NCBI RefSeq assembly: GCF_002848135.1
Contig: NZ_PKGB01000013.1
Coordinates: 1-64,000 of the forward strand
DNA length: 64,000 nt
Reading direction: 5' to 3'
From: Hydrogenovibrio sp. SC-1
Lineage (GTDB): Bacteria > Pseudomonadota > Gammaproteobacteria > Thiomicrospirales > Thiomicrospiraceae
Shown in pieces: positions 18,601 to 28,941 of this stretch. The notes beneath the pieces are model-generated. The model did not search any database, was not told where the DNA came from, and saw only the letters and a program-made list of their open reading frames with translations. Within the stretch, counting starts at the first letter, position 1. Each line of letters begins with the position of its first letter. A program made the translations under genes and the position numbers.

Positions 18601-18813
18601 GCTGTGCTATTAACGTCACTGACAACGATTGCGGGGCTGTTGCCGCTCTTGTTTGAGACATCATTGCAAGCGCAGTTTTTAATTCCAATGGCCGCATCTA
18701 TTGCCTTTGGCTTGGCTTTTTCAACCTTGTTAATTTTATTAGTTATCCCTGCGATCTTGTCGTTTTATGAAAAGTGGCGGCAGGGAGGCGAAGCACAAAC
18801 GACTCATGGTTAG
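15628..18813 (+). CDS. RND-family efflux pump, AcrB/MexF-like permease
   Basis: This 1061-residue inner-membrane transporter has the RND layout: one membrane segment (about 48-68), a large periplasmic loop, a bundle of segments from about 360, a second periplasmic loop and a final bundle. The proton-relay aspartates D430-D431 lie in GIIVDDAIVVGED, as in AcrB. Late motifs include FGLAGIVVNDSIILV. Export of hydrophobic or cationic compounds is expected; specificity cannot be told. An unusual hydrophilic N-terminal extension of about 38 residues, rich in Q, H, D and P, precedes the first membrane segment. It is cotranscribed with the adaptor (TAATG overlap). No clear terminator is seen after it. 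Confidence 0.94.
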   Translation: MSQQDTELDHQNLLRPESHQGDFPGYHPQHQRFQSRGFIGLFARHKVAANLLMLIMLLAGVVALLKLNVQFFPNFELDYATVRVVWPAANAEDVESSITEPVERVLRNLDNLDEMSSTSSLGVSVVSLKFEEGTNMIEALDQISQRVGELRNLPQDAEKPVIERIVRYESIARVLLIGEQATLDELRPLARHFERELLDAGIDKVDLKGLPIEEMAIEIPQYQLETLGLSFDEIGAKVAGMSRDLPMGTVGDADNAQDMRTIQQGRDEQGFANLTIQVTDTEKVELADIAHIERRAKKNAAKLFVEGHPAIEMQLMRSEAGDTLESSEIMQAWLAKAQPQLPEGVRFQVYNETWSLVNQRIMLLVNNGVSGLILVVLILYLFMNGRVAFWVAVGIPVSFMATLMIMYLAGGSINMISLFGLIMALGIIVDDAIVVGEDALAHHEMGEPALEAAEGGAHRMLAPVTASSITTVGAFLPLMMIGNEMGNILFAIPLVIISVIFASLIESFVILPGHLRNALKKVEPPKKGSLRNRLDGAIDHWRNVQFRRVVRWVLTHRAIAVASTMAAMIVVIGLLAGGRLSFVFFPSPESTRLVAEARFVAGTPSEVSSHYVEHLYQAMLETEAELEPGIVEVAVVHYNEGAREKGASFSSINIELMEPDERQTRNEAFIRLWQQKAGRVPGLEVLTIESPRMGPPGSDVDVRIWGAEPRVLKQAALALQEVLRQIPGVSGVRDDLPYGRDQLVYELTPEGKALGFSYASLARQLSDAYSGRLVQIFTDEEDEVEVRLQLPRSEQATLSSLSRMQVVSPSGKRLPLSSVATWKTQRGFDVMRHVDGRLAVTVLGEVDKNLNNANRILEQLKATTLKSLVDEYGVQYSLEGQNARQADTMADMKIGLFIGLSIIYIVLAWVFASYAWPLVVMLAIPFGLVGALAGHWLLGIDMTILSLFGFFGLAGIVVNDSIILVSFYKRLREEGMAVNQALEEASVQRVRAVLLTSLTTIAGLLPLLFETSLQAQFLIPMAASIAFGLAFSTLLILLVIPAILSFYEKWRQGGEAQTTHG

Positions 18814-19108
18814 TGAATGAGTCAATCTGTTTTGGTGACGGTTGAACGCCCGTCTTAAAAATTTTATCTGTTTGTCATCTTAAACAAATAAAGTGGTCAA
18901 AGCAGGTCTTTATCAGCTTTCAGTGGAAAATAGCAACAATGTAAAGCCGTTAAGTTGATGATGGATGAATAAGAAAACTTGATGATTTGATGATTTTAAG
19001 AGAGAATAAGCGTCCAAATTTAACCTTTTTCCGTTTTTAAAAAAAATAAAATGACCCAAAAACGAGAAAAAAATATCCGAATTTTTTATAACTTGAGGGA
19101 AGTTGCTA
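18814..19108. other. AT-rich intergenic region upstream of tkt
   Basis: These 295 bases separate the RND pump from tkt and should hold the promoter of the central-carbon cluster. The sequence is AT-rich with A and T runs around 19020-19080. I see no convincing promoter pair, regulator palindrome, RNA gene or real ORF. A tandem TTGATGATTTGATGATTTT occurs near 18980. Confidence 0.5.
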
Positions 19109-21097
19109 ATGCCAACTCGTAGAGAACTTGCAAATGCAATTCGTGCTTTGAGCATGGATGCAGTCCAAAAAGCCAAATCTGGTCACCCAGGCGCCCCAAT
19201 GGGAATGGCTGATATTGCTGAAGTATTATGGAATGATCACATGAAGTTCAATCCAACCAATGCAAAATGGGCGGATCGTGATCGTTTTGTATTGTCAAAT
19301 GGCCATGGGTCAATGTTGATTTATTCACTGTTGCACCTTACCGGATTTGATCTCAGCATGGAAGACATTAAAAGTTTCCGTCAATTACATGCTAAGACAG
19401 CAGGTCACCCTGAATATGGGTATGCCGATGGGATTGAAACCACGACAGGTCCTTTAGGGCAAGGGATTACCAATGCAGTCGGGATGGCGATTGCTGAGCG
19501 GACTTTGGCGGCGCAATTTAACAAACAAAATCATGACATCGTAAACCACTACACTTATGTCTTTATGGGTGATGGTTGTTTAATGGAAGGTTTGTCTCAT
19601 GAAGCAGCTGCCATGGCTGGTACGCTTGGTTTAGGCAAGTTGATCGCTTTCTGGGATGATAATGATATTTCGATTGATGGTCACATTGGTGACTGGATGG
19701 AGCGTGACGTTGCGGGCCGTTTTGAGTCATACAACTGGCAAGTTATTCGTGATGTTGATGGTCACGATGCCGAAGCGGTCGATAAAGCGATCCGTGAAGC
19801 TAAGTCTGTTAATGATAAGCCAACGCTGATTTGTACCCGTACGACTATCGGTTTTGGTTCACCTAACTTGTGTGGAACGCATGACTGTCATGGTGCTCCA
19901 TTAGGTGATGAAGAAATTAAACTAACCCGTGAAAATCTGGGTTGGAATCATGAGCCGTTTGTTGTTCCTGAAGAAGTGTATGAAGGTTGGGATCACAAGG
20001 CAAAAGGCGCACAAGATGAAGCGGATTGGAATCAGAAGTTTGAAGCTTATCGTGCAGAATTCCCTGAAGATGCAGCTGAATTTGAACGTCGTATGGCGGG
20101 TGATTTGCCAGCTAACTTTGAAGTGGAAATGGATAAGTTTATTGCTCAAACGCAAGCGGATATGCCAAATATCGCTTCACGTAAAGCCTCTCAAAATGCC
20201 ATTGAAGCAATGGGTCCATTATTGCCAGAAATGTTTGGTGGTTCAGCTGACTTAACCGGTTCTAACCTAACTAATTGGTCAGGAACGGTCAAAGTAACGC
20301 CTGCTAATGCAAATGGTAACTACCTATCATGGGGTGTTCGTGAGTTTGGTATGGCGCACATGATGAACGGTATGGTTCTTCATGGTGGCTTCAAAGTTTA
20401 TGGCGCAACCTTCTTTATGTTTATGGAATTCATGCGTAACGCATTGCGCATGTCAGCCTTAATGAAGATCGGCACTATCTATGTTTATACCCATGATTCA
20501 ATTGGTTTGGGTGAAGATGGCCCAACGCATCAGCCTGTTGAGCAGTTGGCAACAATGCGTGTCATTCCAAACTTCCAAACTTGGCGTGGTTGTGACGCTA
20601 TTGAGTCTGCTGTATCTTGGAAAGTTGCCATGATGCGTGGAAACGCTCCGACTGCATTGGTCTTTTCTCGTCAAAATCTGACGCCTATGGAAAGAACGGC
20701 TGAGCAAGTTAAAAATATCGAGAAAGGTGGTTATGTTCTTAAGGACTGTAATGGCACGCCAGATATCATCTTAATTGCGACCGGTTCAGAAGTTGGCTTG
20801 GCTGTTGATGCAGCTGCTGCTATGGATGCAAATGTGCGTGTGGTTTCAATGCCATCCAGTTGTGCATTTGATACTCAAGATCAAGCCTATAAAGATTCCG
20901 TATTGATCCCAGGCGTGAAGCGCGTTGCGATTGAAGCGGGTGTAGCTCAGTCATGGTATAAGTATGTTGGAACCGATGGTGACGTTGTTTGTATGTCTTC
21001 TTTTGGTGAATCCGCACCTGCTGGCGAATTGTTTAAAGAATTCGGCTTTACCGTTGAGAACGTTGTTGCAACTGCAAACGCAGTATTAGGCAAGTAA
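19109..21097 (+). CDS. tkt: Transketolase
   Basis: This thiamine-diphosphate enzyme transfers two-carbon ketol units between sugar phosphates in the Calvin and pentose phosphate pathways. The 662-residue length fits the bacterial enzyme. Visible motifs are the N-terminal [11 protein letters not shown], the cofactor-binding GDG (154-156) in [15 protein letters not shown], and the pyrimidine-domain segments [10 protein letters not shown] and [19 protein letters not shown]. The start at 19109 has AGGGA eight bases upstream; an in-frame TTG six bases earlier is rejected. It heads a same-strand series with gap, pgk, pyk and fba. A CCAGGCCTGG palindrome lies 19 bases past its stop. Confidence 0.96.
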   Translation: MPTRRELANAIRALSMDAVQKAKSGHPGAPMGMADIAEVLWNDHMKFNPTNAKWADRDRFVLSNGHGSMLIYSLLHLTGFDLSMEDIKSFRQLHAKTAGHPEYGYADGIETTTGPLGQGITNAVGMAIAERTLAAQFNKQNHDIVNHYTYVFMGDGCLMEGLSHEAAAMAGTLGLGKLIAFWDDNDISIDGHIGDWMERDVAGRFESYNWQVIRDVDGHDAEAVDKAIREAKSVNDKPTLICTRTTIGFGSPNLCGTHDCHGAPLGDEEIKLTRENLGWNHEPFVVPEEVYEGWDHKAKGAQDEADWNQKFEAYRAEFPEDAAEFERRMAGDLPANFEVEMDKFIAQTQADMPNIASRKASQNAIEAMGPLLPEMFGGSADLTGSNLTNWSGTVKVTPANANGNYLSWGVREFGMAHMMNGMVLHGGFKVYGATFFMFMEFMRNALRMSALMKIGTIYVYTHDSIGLGEDGPTHQPVEQLATMRVIPNFQTWRGCDAIESAVSWKVAMMRGNAPTALVFSRQNLTPMERTAEQVKNIEKGGYVLKDCNGTPDIILIATGSEVGLAVDAAAAMDANVRVVSMPSSCAFDTQDQAYKDSVLIPGVKRVAIEAGVAQSWYKYVGTDGDVVCMSSFGESAPAGELFKEFGFTVENVVATANAVLGK

Positions 21098-21111
21098 TTA
21101 AATTTTTATGA

Positions 21112-22164
<1,053 letters not shown>

Positions 22165-22203
22165 TTCTGTCGCTTCTCATTTTTGAGGAGTATCTGAATT
22201 TTT

Positions 22204-22233
22204 CATTTGGAGGCTTGTATTAGCCTCCAAATG
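22204..22233 (+). other. Stem-loop in the gap-pgk intergenic region
   Basis: CATTTGGAGGCT, loop TGTATT and AGCCTCCAAATG form a perfect 12-base-pair stem 39 bases after gap. It is not followed by a T-run, so it looks more like an mRNA-stabilising or processing hairpin than a full terminator. Confidence 0.7.
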
Positions 22234-22327
22234 GATTTTCTTATCCGTATTTCATGAAGTACTGAAAAGAAAATTTTATTTTTTCTACACTGGTTCAGTG
22301 TTTTTTAAACTTTAAAGAGGACTCAAT

Positions 22328-23509
22328 ATGTCTGTTATTAAAATGTCAGATTTAGACTTGGCTGGTAAGCGCGTTCTAATCCGTGAAGATTTGAATGTGC
22401 CTGTTAAAGATGGAAAGGTAACGTCTGATGCACGTATTCGTGCATCCTTACCAACTATCAAAATGGCTGCTGAGGCCGGTGCTAAGGTAATGCTGATGTC
22501 TCACCTGGGTCGTCCAACTGAAGGGAACTATGAAGAAGTTTTCTCTTTAGCGCCTGTTGCAGCAAACTTAAGTGAAAAGCTTGGAAAAGAAGTGCGTGTG
22601 ATTAAAGATTACCTAGATGGAAATTTTGAAGTCGCAGAAGGTGAAGTTGTTCTATTAGAAAACGTACGTTTCAATGTCGGCGAAAAGAAAAATGACGAGA
22701 CTCTTTCTAAGCAATATGCAGCGCTTTGTGATGTCTATGTAATGGATGCATTTGGTACGGCTCACCGTGCACAGGCTTCAACTCATGGTGCCGGCGCATT
22801 TGCTGATACGGCTTGTGCTGGTCCTTTATTGGCGGCTGAGTTAGATGCACTAGGTAAGGCTTTAAATAATCCTGCTCGCCCAATGGTTGCGATTGTTGGT
22901 GGTTCTAAAGTTTCCACTAAGCTAACCGTGCTAGAATCGCTTTCTGAAAAAGTAGATCAACTCGTTGTGGGTGGTGGTATCGCCAATACCTTTATTGAAG
23001 CGGCAGGTCACAATGTCGGTAAGTCGTTATCTGAATCAGACTTGGTGCCCACTTGTAAGAAACTGAACGAAATCATGGAAGCACGTGGTGCAGCGATTCC
23101 ACTGGCATCTGATGTTGTTTGTGGTAAAGAGTTTTCTGAGTCTGCTGCTGCAGAAACGAAGAATGTCTCAGAAGTTTGTGATGACGATATGATTTTTGAT
23201 ATCGGTCCAGATTCTGCGGCGGAATTGGCTGCAATCATTAAGAATGCCGGTACGGTTGTTTGGAACGGTCCTGTCGGTGTATTTGAATTCGATCAGTTTG
23301 GTGGAGGCACCAAAGCGATTTCAATGGCGATTGCAGAATCAAACGCTTTTTCAATTGCAGGCGGTGGTGATACCCTTGCTGCAATTGACAAATATGATAT
23401 CGCGGATAAGGTTTCTTACATTTCAACCGGTGGTGGGGCTTTCCTTGAGTTCCTAGAAGGAAAAACTTTACCTGCTGTTGAGATGCTTGAAAAAGCCGCA
23501 ACAAAATAA
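22328..23509 (+). CDS. pgk: Phosphoglycerate kinase
   Basis: This enzyme transfers phosphate between ATP and 3-phosphoglycerate, the ATP-consuming reduction step of the Calvin cycle or the ATP-forming glycolytic step. The 393-residue product shows the substrate-binding [12 protein letters not shown], the SHLGRP motif, the hinge segment [12 protein letters not shown] and the C-terminal nucleotide region [16 protein letters not shown] and [10 protein letters not shown] Shine-Dalgarno AGAGGA precedes the ATG by seven bases. A 163-base gap with a hairpin separates it from gap, and a strong T-tailed hairpin follows it. Confidence 0.97.
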   Translation: MSVIKMSDLDLAGKRVLIREDLNVPVKDGKVTSDARIRASLPTIKMAAEAGAKVMLMSHLGRPTEGNYEEVFSLAPVAANLSEKLGKEVRVIKDYLDGNFEVAEGEVVLLENVRFNVGEKKNDETLSKQYAALCDVYVMDAFGTAHRAQASTHGAGAFADTACAGPLLAAELDALGKALNNPARPMVAIVGGSKVSTKLTVLESLSEKVDQLVVGGGIANTFIEAAGHNVGKSLSESDLVPTCKKLNEIMEARGAAIPLASDVVCGKEFSESAAAETKNVSEVCDDDMIFDIGPDSAAELAAIIKNAGTVVWNGPVGVFEFDQFGGGTKAISMAIAESNAFSIAGGGDTLAAIDKYDIADKVSYISTGGGAFLEFLEGKTLPAVEMLEKAATK

Positions 23510-23523
23510 AACTCAAATGAGAG

Positions 23524-23553
23524 GGTCAGGTAATCTAGATTACCTGACCTTTT
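23524..23553 (+). terminator. Terminator-like hairpin between pgk and pyk
   Basis: GGTCAGGTAATC, TA, then GATTACCTGACC form a perfect 12-base inverted repeat followed by TTTT and further A/T bases, 14 bases after the pgk stop. It probably terminates most transcripts, so pyk may have its own promoter in the remaining 134 bases. Confidence 0.8.
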
Positions 23554-23687
23554 AAATTTTTTAATACTATGTGAAATGGGCGGTTTGAAAGAGTAAAGGA
23601 TGCCTCGGTAAATGAATTTGATTTGGAATTTATTTTGCGAGACGTCTTGCTTTCTATCGCTAAAACTTAAAAGGTCAAAAAAATAAC

Positions 23688-25130
23688 ATGCCATCAGGTT
23701 TAAGAAGAACAAAAATTGTTGCTACTTTAGGTCCCGCTACCGATAGAGAAGGGGAGCTAAAGAAAATTATTGAGGCTGGCGTTGATGTTGTCCGCATCAA
23801 TATGTCGCATGGCAACCCAGAAGAACATATTGCAAGAGCAAGTCAAGTTAGAGAAATTGCCGCAAAACTCGATAGAGAGGTTGGGGTTTTAGTTGATTTA
23901 CAAGGGCCAAAAATACGCATCGCACGTTTTGCGGATGACAGCATTTTCTTGATGCCTGGTGATCAATTTGCATTGGACAATAATGTTGATCCACTAGCGG
24001 GAAATCAGAATGAGGTCGGGTTGACCTATAAGAGCCTGCCTTATGATGTGAAAGCTGGGAATCGTTTATTGCTTGATGATGGTCGCGTGGTATTGGATGT
24101 CGATGAAGTTGTCGGCGAGCGCGTTATTTGTACCGTTGTTGTTGGCGGTAAATTATCAAACAATAAAGGTATTAATTTGCAAGGCGGTGGTTTATCTGCT
24201 GCAGCATTGACAGAGAAAGATAAGGAAGATATCTTAACGGCCGCCCAAATCCAGTGTGACTATTTAGCGCTTTCGTTCCCAAGAAGTGCGGAAGATGTTG
24301 AGTATTGTCGTTCCTTAGCGGAAAAAGCCGGATTGGTTTGTAGCATTGTGTCAAAAGTCGAACGTGCCGAAGCCGTGAATGATGATTTCACGCTCGACAG
24401 TATTATCCTTGCATCTGATGTCATTATGATTGCACGCGGAGATTTAGGGGTTGAAGTTGGGGATGCCCAGCTCCCAGCTCTGCAAAAGAAAATGATTAAG
24501 CGTGCACGTCAACTCAACCGCATTACTATTACCGCAACGCAGATGATGGAAACCATGATTGAAAATGCGATTCCGACACGTGCAGAAGTGTTTGATGTTG
24601 CGAATGCGGTCATGGATGGAACCGATGCAGTCATGTTATCCGGCGAAACTGCAACAGGTCACTCTCCAAGTTTGGTCATCAAAACTATGGCCGAAATAGC
24701 GAGAGAAGCTGAAAAATCCAGAAGTACCCGTGAATCAACCCATCGTATTGATGAGTCCTTTACTGCGGTGGATGAAACCATTGCGATGTCAGCCATGTAT
24801 GCCGCTAACCATTTTGGCGTGACTTGCATTGCAGCGTTGACTGAATCTGGAAATACGCCATTATTGATGTCGCGTATCAGTTCCGGCATTCCAATTATTG
24901 CCCTGACACCCCATCTGGATACGCGTCGGAAAGTAACACTATATCGCGGTGTTTATCCGACAACGGTTGATTATACCGGCTTATCAGATGAAGAAGTTCA
25001 AGACCAAATCCTCCTTGAATTAAAGGCAAAAGGCGTGACTAAAGCTGGCGACTTGGTGGTGGTAACACGTGGACAGTCACGTGGCTTGATGGGCGGAACC
25101 AATCAAATGGAAATTGTTAAGGTCCCTTAA
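23688..25130 (+). CDS. pyk: Pyruvate kinase, PykA-like
   Basis: This enzyme makes pyruvate and ATP from phosphoenolpyruvate. The 480-residue length and the segments SGLRRTKIVATLGPATDR, LSNNKGINLQGGGLSAAAL and EKDKEDI resemble the E. coli PykA isoform rather than PykF. The metal/substrate loop IMIARGDLGVEVG and the TATQMMETM motif are present. The best AAGG is 13 bases before the ATG, a weak ribosome site, and codon bias is milder than in gap or fba. Both suggest lower expression than its neighbours, which fits an autotroph where pyruvate kinase is a side exit. Confidence 0.95.
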   Translation: MPSGLRRTKIVATLGPATDREGELKKIIEAGVDVVRINMSHGNPEEHIARASQVREIAAKLDREVGVLVDLQGPKIRIARFADDSIFLMPGDQFALDNNVDPLAGNQNEVGLTYKSLPYDVKAGNRLLLDDGRVVLDVDEVVGERVICTVVVGGKLSNNKGINLQGGGLSAAALTEKDKEDILTAAQIQCDYLALSFPRSAEDVEYCRSLAEKAGLVCSIVSKVERAEAVNDDFTLDSIILASDVIMIARGDLGVEVGDAQLPALQKKMIKRARQLNRITITATQMMETMIENAIPTRAEVFDVANAVMDGTDAVMLSGETATGHSPSLVIKTMAEIAREAEKSRSTRESTHRIDESFTAVDETIAMSAMYAANHFGVTCIAALTESGNTPLLMSRISSGIPIIALTPHLDTRRKVTLYRGVYPTTVDYTGLSDEEVQDQILLELKAKGVTKAGDLVVVTRGQSRGLMGGTNQMEIVKVP

Positions 25131-25147
25131 CAGTTGATAATGAATCC

Positions 25148-25178
25148 AAAGAGTTACTGATGATAGTCAGTACTCTTT
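25148..25178 (+). other. Stem-loop in the pyk-fba intergenic region
   Basis: AAAGAGT and ACTCTTT, with ACTGA/TCAGT inside and a single bulged T, form a hairpin 18 bases after pyk. There is no T-run after it. Its position matches the hairpins at the other junctions of this cluster. Confidence 0.5.
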
Positions 25179-25270
25179 GCAGAATGTTTGAGCAAGCAGT
25201 TAAATCAATCATTGAATTGGTCAAAACTGAAACGATTTTTATTTTTTAAACTAATAGAGGAGTCACGCAC

Positions 25271-26335
25271 ATGGCGATGATTACACTTCGTGAATTAATG
25301 GACTACGCAGCAGAAAATAATTTTGGTATGCCTGCGTTTAACGTAAACAATATGGAACAAGTTCGTGCAATCATGCGCGCTGCTGACGCTGTAGATTCTC
25401 CAGTAATCCTTCAGGGTTCTGCTGGTGCACGTAAGTACGCTGGTGAGCCAATGCTGCGTCACATGATCGCTGCTGCGGTTGAAATGTTCCCTAACGTTCC
25501 TGTTGTAATGCACCAGGATCACGGTTCTGACGTTGGCGTATGTCTACGTGCAATCCAGTCTGGTTTTACATCAGTAATGATGGATGGTTCTTTAGAAGCA
25601 GATATGAAAACTCCAGCTTCTTATGAATACAATGCTGGTATCACGGCTGAAGTTGTAAAGATCGCTCACGCTGGTGGTGTTTCTGTTGAAGGTGAACTAG
25701 GGTGCCTAGGTTCTCTTGAAACTGGTAAGATGGGTGAAGAAGATGGACATGGTTCTGATGAAGTTCTAGATCACTCTTCTCTATTAACTGATCCTGAAGA
25801 GGCGGCACAGTTCGTTAAAGATACTAACGTTGATGCTCTAGCAGTAGCTGTTGGTACTTCTCACGGTGCTTATAAGTTTACTTCTAAGCCATCTGACGAT
25901 GTTCTTAAGATTGACCAAATCAAGAAAATCCATGAGCGTATTCCTGACACTCACATCGTAATGCACGGTTCTTCTTCTGTTCCAGAAGAGTGGTTAGAGA
26001 TCATCAATAACTACGGTGGTGATATGGGTCAAACTTACGGTGTACCTGTTGAAGCAATCGTTGAAGGTATCAAGTACGGTGTGCGTAAAGTAAACATCGA
26101 TACTGATTTACGTATGGCATCTACTGGTGCAATCCGTAAGCACCTTGCTGAAAACACTTCTAACTTCGATCCTCGTAAATTCTACAATGCAGCAGAAAAC
26201 GCGATGATGGAAATCTGTAAAGCACGTTTTGAAGCATTTGGTTGTGCGGGTCATGCTGGTAAAATCAAGGCATTAGGACTTGAAGAAATGCAGGCGCGTT
26301 ATGCTAATGGTTCATTGGATCAGAAAGTAAGATAA
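25271..26335 (+). CDS. fba: Class II fructose-bisphosphate aldolase, Calvin-cycle type
   Basis: This zinc aldolase joins dihydroxyacetone phosphate with glyceraldehyde-3-phosphate (or erythrose-4-phosphate). The 354-residue length and the motifs [10 protein letters not shown] (zinc and catalytic residues), VEGELG and MHGSSSVP place it in the class II subgroup called CbbA/FbaA in autotrophs. Shine-Dalgarno GAGGAG lies about nine bases before the ATG. Codon use is extreme: many Leu codons are CTA and Arg is nearly always CGT, resembling tuf and gap and indicating very high expression. A clear terminator follows. Confidence 0.96.
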   Translation: MAMITLRELMDYAAENNFGMPAFNVNNMEQVRAIMRAADAVDSPVILQGSAGARKYAGEPMLRHMIAAAVEMFPNVPVVMHQDHGSDVGVCLRAIQSGFTSVMMDGSLEADMKTPASYEYNAGITAEVVKIAHAGGVSVEGELGCLGSLETGKMGEEDGHGSDEVLDHSSLLTDPEEAAQFVKDTNVDALAVAVGTSHGAYKFTSKPSDDVLKIDQIKKIHERIPDTHIVMHGSSSVPEEWLEIINNYGGDMGQTYGVPVEAIVEGIKYGVRKVNIDTDLRMASTGAIRKHLAENTSNFDPRKFYNAAENAMMEICKARFEAFGCAGHAGKIKALGLEEMQARYANGSLDQKVR

Positions 26336-26358
26336 ATTACACTGAGCCTTACCGAAGA

Positions 26359-26384
26359 GCCCGAGCTTTGTCTCGGGTTTTTTT
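26359..26384 (+). terminator. Intrinsic terminator after fba
   Basis: CCCGAG, loop CTTTGT and CTCGGG followed by seven T residues end the central-carbon cluster, 24 bases after the fba stop and just before the convergent bioD. Confidence 0.92.
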
Positions 26385-26398
26385 ATGCCTAAAGAAAG

Positions 26399-27085
26399 TT
26401 ATAGAGTTTGAAAAGGGATTTGGGAAATCGGGTAGACGGTCAGATTTTGCAAGTCGTTAAGCGTATTAGGGTCAGCATGGTCAGATAGATTGTTAACAAA
26501 AATGTGAAGTAGCTTCAGCCCAGCATTTTCAATGGCGCTTATTGACAGTAAAGCATGATTCAGACACCCGAGCTTATTGCCGACCACTAAGATAACGGGT
26601 AGTTGCAATGCGGTGGCAAGATCGATATTAAGCCCATCTATAGCAAGCGGAGAATAAATGCCGCCAGCCCCTTCGACTAATGCAAAATGATTTGTTGGAA
26701 CACGGCAGGCACTAACCAAGTTCTGGATACAAATGCGTTCACCACCTTGGTTGATTGCTTGTTGAATGGCTCTTGCCGGTGAAATTGGCTCTTCAAATAA
26801 ATAGTGACAGATTTCGACTAGGGTTTCATGGTTTCCCGTTGCTTGTTGAAGCTGTAAAGCATCTTCAGAATACAGTGTATCGTTGTGATCTCTTAGAGCT
26901 CCAGAAGCGATGGGTTTGCGAGCAGAAATAACCAGGCCTGGTTGATTTTGTTGCAAGGCATTGGCTAATTGACAACTGACATAGGTTTTGCCGATATCGG
27001 TATCGGTTCCGGTTACAAAAAAACCACCTGGAAGGGTGGTTTTTAGTTGATCAAATAAAGCGGTAAAAGGGCTAGCAGTGTTCAT
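26399..27085 (-). CDS. bioD: Dethiobiotin synthetase
   Basis: This enzyme closes the ureido ring of dethiobiotin from 7,8-diaminopelargonate, CO2 and ATP. The 228-residue product has the family P-loop FVTGTDTDIGKT (23-34), the substrate-binding RKPIASG segment and the VEGAGGIYSPL motif. The ATG lies one base past the purC stop codon, so purC and bioD are probably one transcription unit. A copy of the ACCAGGCCTGGT palindrome is embedded in the coding sequence (26931-26942), encoding part of PGLVIS. The partner bioA is 14 kb away at 40.2-41.5 kb; bioB, bioF and bioC are not in the window. Confidence 0.95.
   Translation of the reverse strand: MNTASPFTALFDQLKTTLPGGFFVTGTDTDIGKTYVSCQLANALQQNQPGLVISARKPIASGALRDHNDTLYSEDALQLQQATGNHETLVEICHYLFEEPISPARAIQQAINQGGERICIQNLVSACRVPTNHFALVEGAGGIYSPLAIDGLNIDLATALQLPVILVVGNKLGCLNHALLSISAIENAGLKLLHIFVNNLSDHADPNTLNDLQNLTVYPISQIPFQTL
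26930..26943. repeat. CCAGGCCTGG palindrome, copy 5 (inside bioD)
   Basis: A 14-base perfect palindrome (AACCAGGCCTGGTT) lies inside bioD, encoding the PGLV stretch just upstream of RKPIASG. A coding location argues against a purely terminator role for the family. Confidence 0.75.
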
Positions 27086-27086
27086 G

Positions 27087-27974
27087 TTATGGATTGTCCA
27101 TTAGTCGTGATTGCGCTTCCTGATACTTTTGGAATGTCATTTCAATTACTTCGTCTGGTAATTCAGGTCCGGGTGCCGTTTTGTCCCAGTCTAGTGACTC
27201 GAGATAGTCACGAATATATTGCTTGTCAAAACTGGGTGGGTTTTTCCCCACTTGATAGCTGCTAACTGGCCAAAATCTCGAGCTATCGGGGGTTAAAGCT
27301 TCGTCAATCAGGTGAATGGTACCGGCTTCATCTTCACCAAATTCGAATTTAGTGTCAGCAATGATAATGCCTCTTTCAATAGCAAAATCAGCAGCCATTT
27401 TGTAGAGGGCCAAACTTAAATCGCGGACCTTTTCGGCTCTTTCCTGACCAATGAGCGAAACGACTTCTTCAAAAGAGATGTTTTCATCATGTTCACCAAC
27501 TTCAGCTTTGGTTGAAGGGGTAAATAAGGGCTCAGGTAATTTTTCGGCTTTTTTAAGCCCTTTAGGAAGATTGATACCACACACAGTTTGTTTCTTTTTA
27601 TATTCCTTCCAACCAGATCCTACCAAATACCCTCGAACGATGGCCTCAACGGGAAGGGGTTTTAATTTTTTAACAATCATTCCTCGACCGTCGAGCTGTA
27701 ATAACTCTTCTGGCGTTAAAATATCGGCCAACTTTAGATCGGTTGCTAATTGGTTGGGAAGGATGGATTCGGCCTTATGCATCCAAAATTGAGCTGTTTC
27801 TGTAAGGATCCGGCCTTTTCCAGAAATGGGTGTGGGGAGTACGACATCAAAAGCAGAGATTCGATCAGTCGTGACAATTAGAAGATGGTTATCATCAATG
27901 TCATATAAGTCGCGAACCTTGCCCTTATTGATTAACGGAAGACTCGTGAGGCTGGATTCGAATAGTGGGTGCAT
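27087..27974 (-). CDS. purC: SAICAR synthetase (phosphoribosylaminoimidazole-succinocarboxamide synthase)
   Basis: This enzyme of purine synthesis couples CAIR with aspartate using ATP. The product from 27974 is 295 residues, the longer bacterial/yeast-like form. It begins MHPLFESSLTSLPL and continues with the signature GKVRDLYD and TDRISAFDVVLP. Later motifs include PVEAIVRGYLVGSG and IADTKFEFG. The 32-codon upstream extension is rejected: AGGA lies ten bases before ATG 27974, and the extension resembles no purC. It diverges from rpe across 150 bases and is followed directly by bioD. Confidence 0.95.
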   Translation of the reverse strand: MHPLFESSLTSLPLINKGKVRDLYDIDDNHLLIVTTDRISAFDVVLPTPISGKGRILTETAQFWMHKAESILPNQLATDLKLADILTPEELLQLDGRGMIVKKLKPLPVEAIVRGYLVGSGWKEYKKKQTVCGINLPKGLKKAEKLPEPLFTPSTKAEVGEHDENISFEEVVSLIGQERAEKVRDLSLALYKMAADFAIERGIIIADTKFEFGEDEAGTIHLIDEALTPDSSRFWPVSSYQVGKNPPSFDKQYIRDYLESLDWDKTAPGPELPDEVIEMTFQKYQEAQSRLMDNP

Positions 27975-28124
27975 ATAAACATATCCTAAGGTAATAATTT
28001 GTATTGCGGCCAATCTCACGCAAGATGCTAAACAAGATGATGGACAGATAATTTGTTTCCAATTATACAAAGGTCTCTGTTAAAATGCTGTCAATATTTT
28101 GAATTGATTTAATGGGGATTATAA

Positions 28125-28829
28125 ATGTCTAAAAAAGAAAATTGGATTGCACCTTCGATATTGTCTGCGGATTTTGCACAATTAGGTAAAGATGTAAAAG
28201 ATGTGATAGCTTCTGGTGCAGATGTTGTGCATTTTGATGTGATGGATAATCACTATGTTCCGAACTTAACCATCGGGCCTTTGGTGTGTGAATCGTTAAA
28301 AAACTTCATGGATAAAGAGGGTGTGAAAGCCCCGATTGACGTTCACTTGATGGTCAAGCCTGTTGATCGAATTATTCCCGATTTCGCTTCGGCCGGTGCT
28401 GACTATATTACATTCCATCCGGAAGCATCTGAACATGTTGATCGCTCTTTGCAGTTAATTCAGGCTGAAGGCTGTAAAGCTGGCTTGGTATTTAATCCAG
28501 CCACCTCTTTAAACTATCTTGAGCATGTAATGGATAAGATCGACATGATTTTAATCATGTCAGTTAACCCAGGCTTTGGTGGACAAGCTTTTATTCCACA
28601 GGCATTAGAAAAACTGAAAGCGGTCAGACAAATGATTGATGCATCTGGACGCGATATCCGTTTGGAAATTGACGGTGGTGTTAAGGTTGAAAATATTGCT
28701 GAAGTGGCGGCTGCGGGCTGTGATACGTTTGTTTCTGGTTCGGGAATTTTTGGTAAGGCTAATGCCGCAGATGCCAACCGATATGATACGGTTATTCAAC
28801 AGATGCGTGAAGAGCTGGCTAAGGCTTAA
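28125..28829 (+). CDS. rpe: Ribulose-phosphate 3-epimerase
   Basis: This enzyme interconverts ribulose-5-phosphate and xylulose-5-phosphate in the Calvin and pentose phosphate pathways. The 234-residue TIM barrel has the N-terminal [11 protein letters not shown], the metal-binding [19 protein letters not shown], the VDVHLMV-like IDVHLMVKP segment, [10 protein letters not shown] and [13 protein letters not shown]-containing site lies just before the ATG. Function and location fit the tkt-fba cluster and gph, which follows after a hairpin. Confidence 0.96.
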   Translation: MSKKENWIAPSILSADFAQLGKDVKDVIASGADVVHFDVMDNHYVPNLTIGPLVCESLKNFMDKEGVKAPIDVHLMVKPVDRIIPDFASAGADYITFHPEASEHVDRSLQLIQAEGCKAGLVFNPATSLNYLEHVMDKIDMILIMSVNPGFGGQAFIPQALEKLKAVRQMIDASGRDIRLEIDGGVKVENIAEVAAAGCDTFVSGSGIFGKANAADANRYDTVIQQMREELAKA

Positions 28830-28860
28830 GCTCAATCTGACATTGTAGTCGCGACGCGAT

Positions 28861-28885
28861 AAACGCCAGTCAAAGCTGGCGTTTT
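28861..28885 (+). terminator. Intrinsic terminator between rpe and gph
   Basis: AAACGCCAG, a six-base loop and CTGGCGTTT, with a further T, form a nine-base-pair stem 31 bases after rpe. Only 56 bases separate it from gph, so readthrough into gph is possible. Confidence 0.75.
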
Positions 28886-28941
28886 GCGTTCTAGGCATGA
28901 CCTTGATATGGCTGACCAGCCGAACAATATGGAAATTAGTA

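Noticed and set aside
22204-22233. The gap-pgk hairpin as a full intrinsic terminator
   Set aside because: The stem is perfect, but the following bases are GATTTTC rather than a T-run, and pgk is expected to be cotranscribed.
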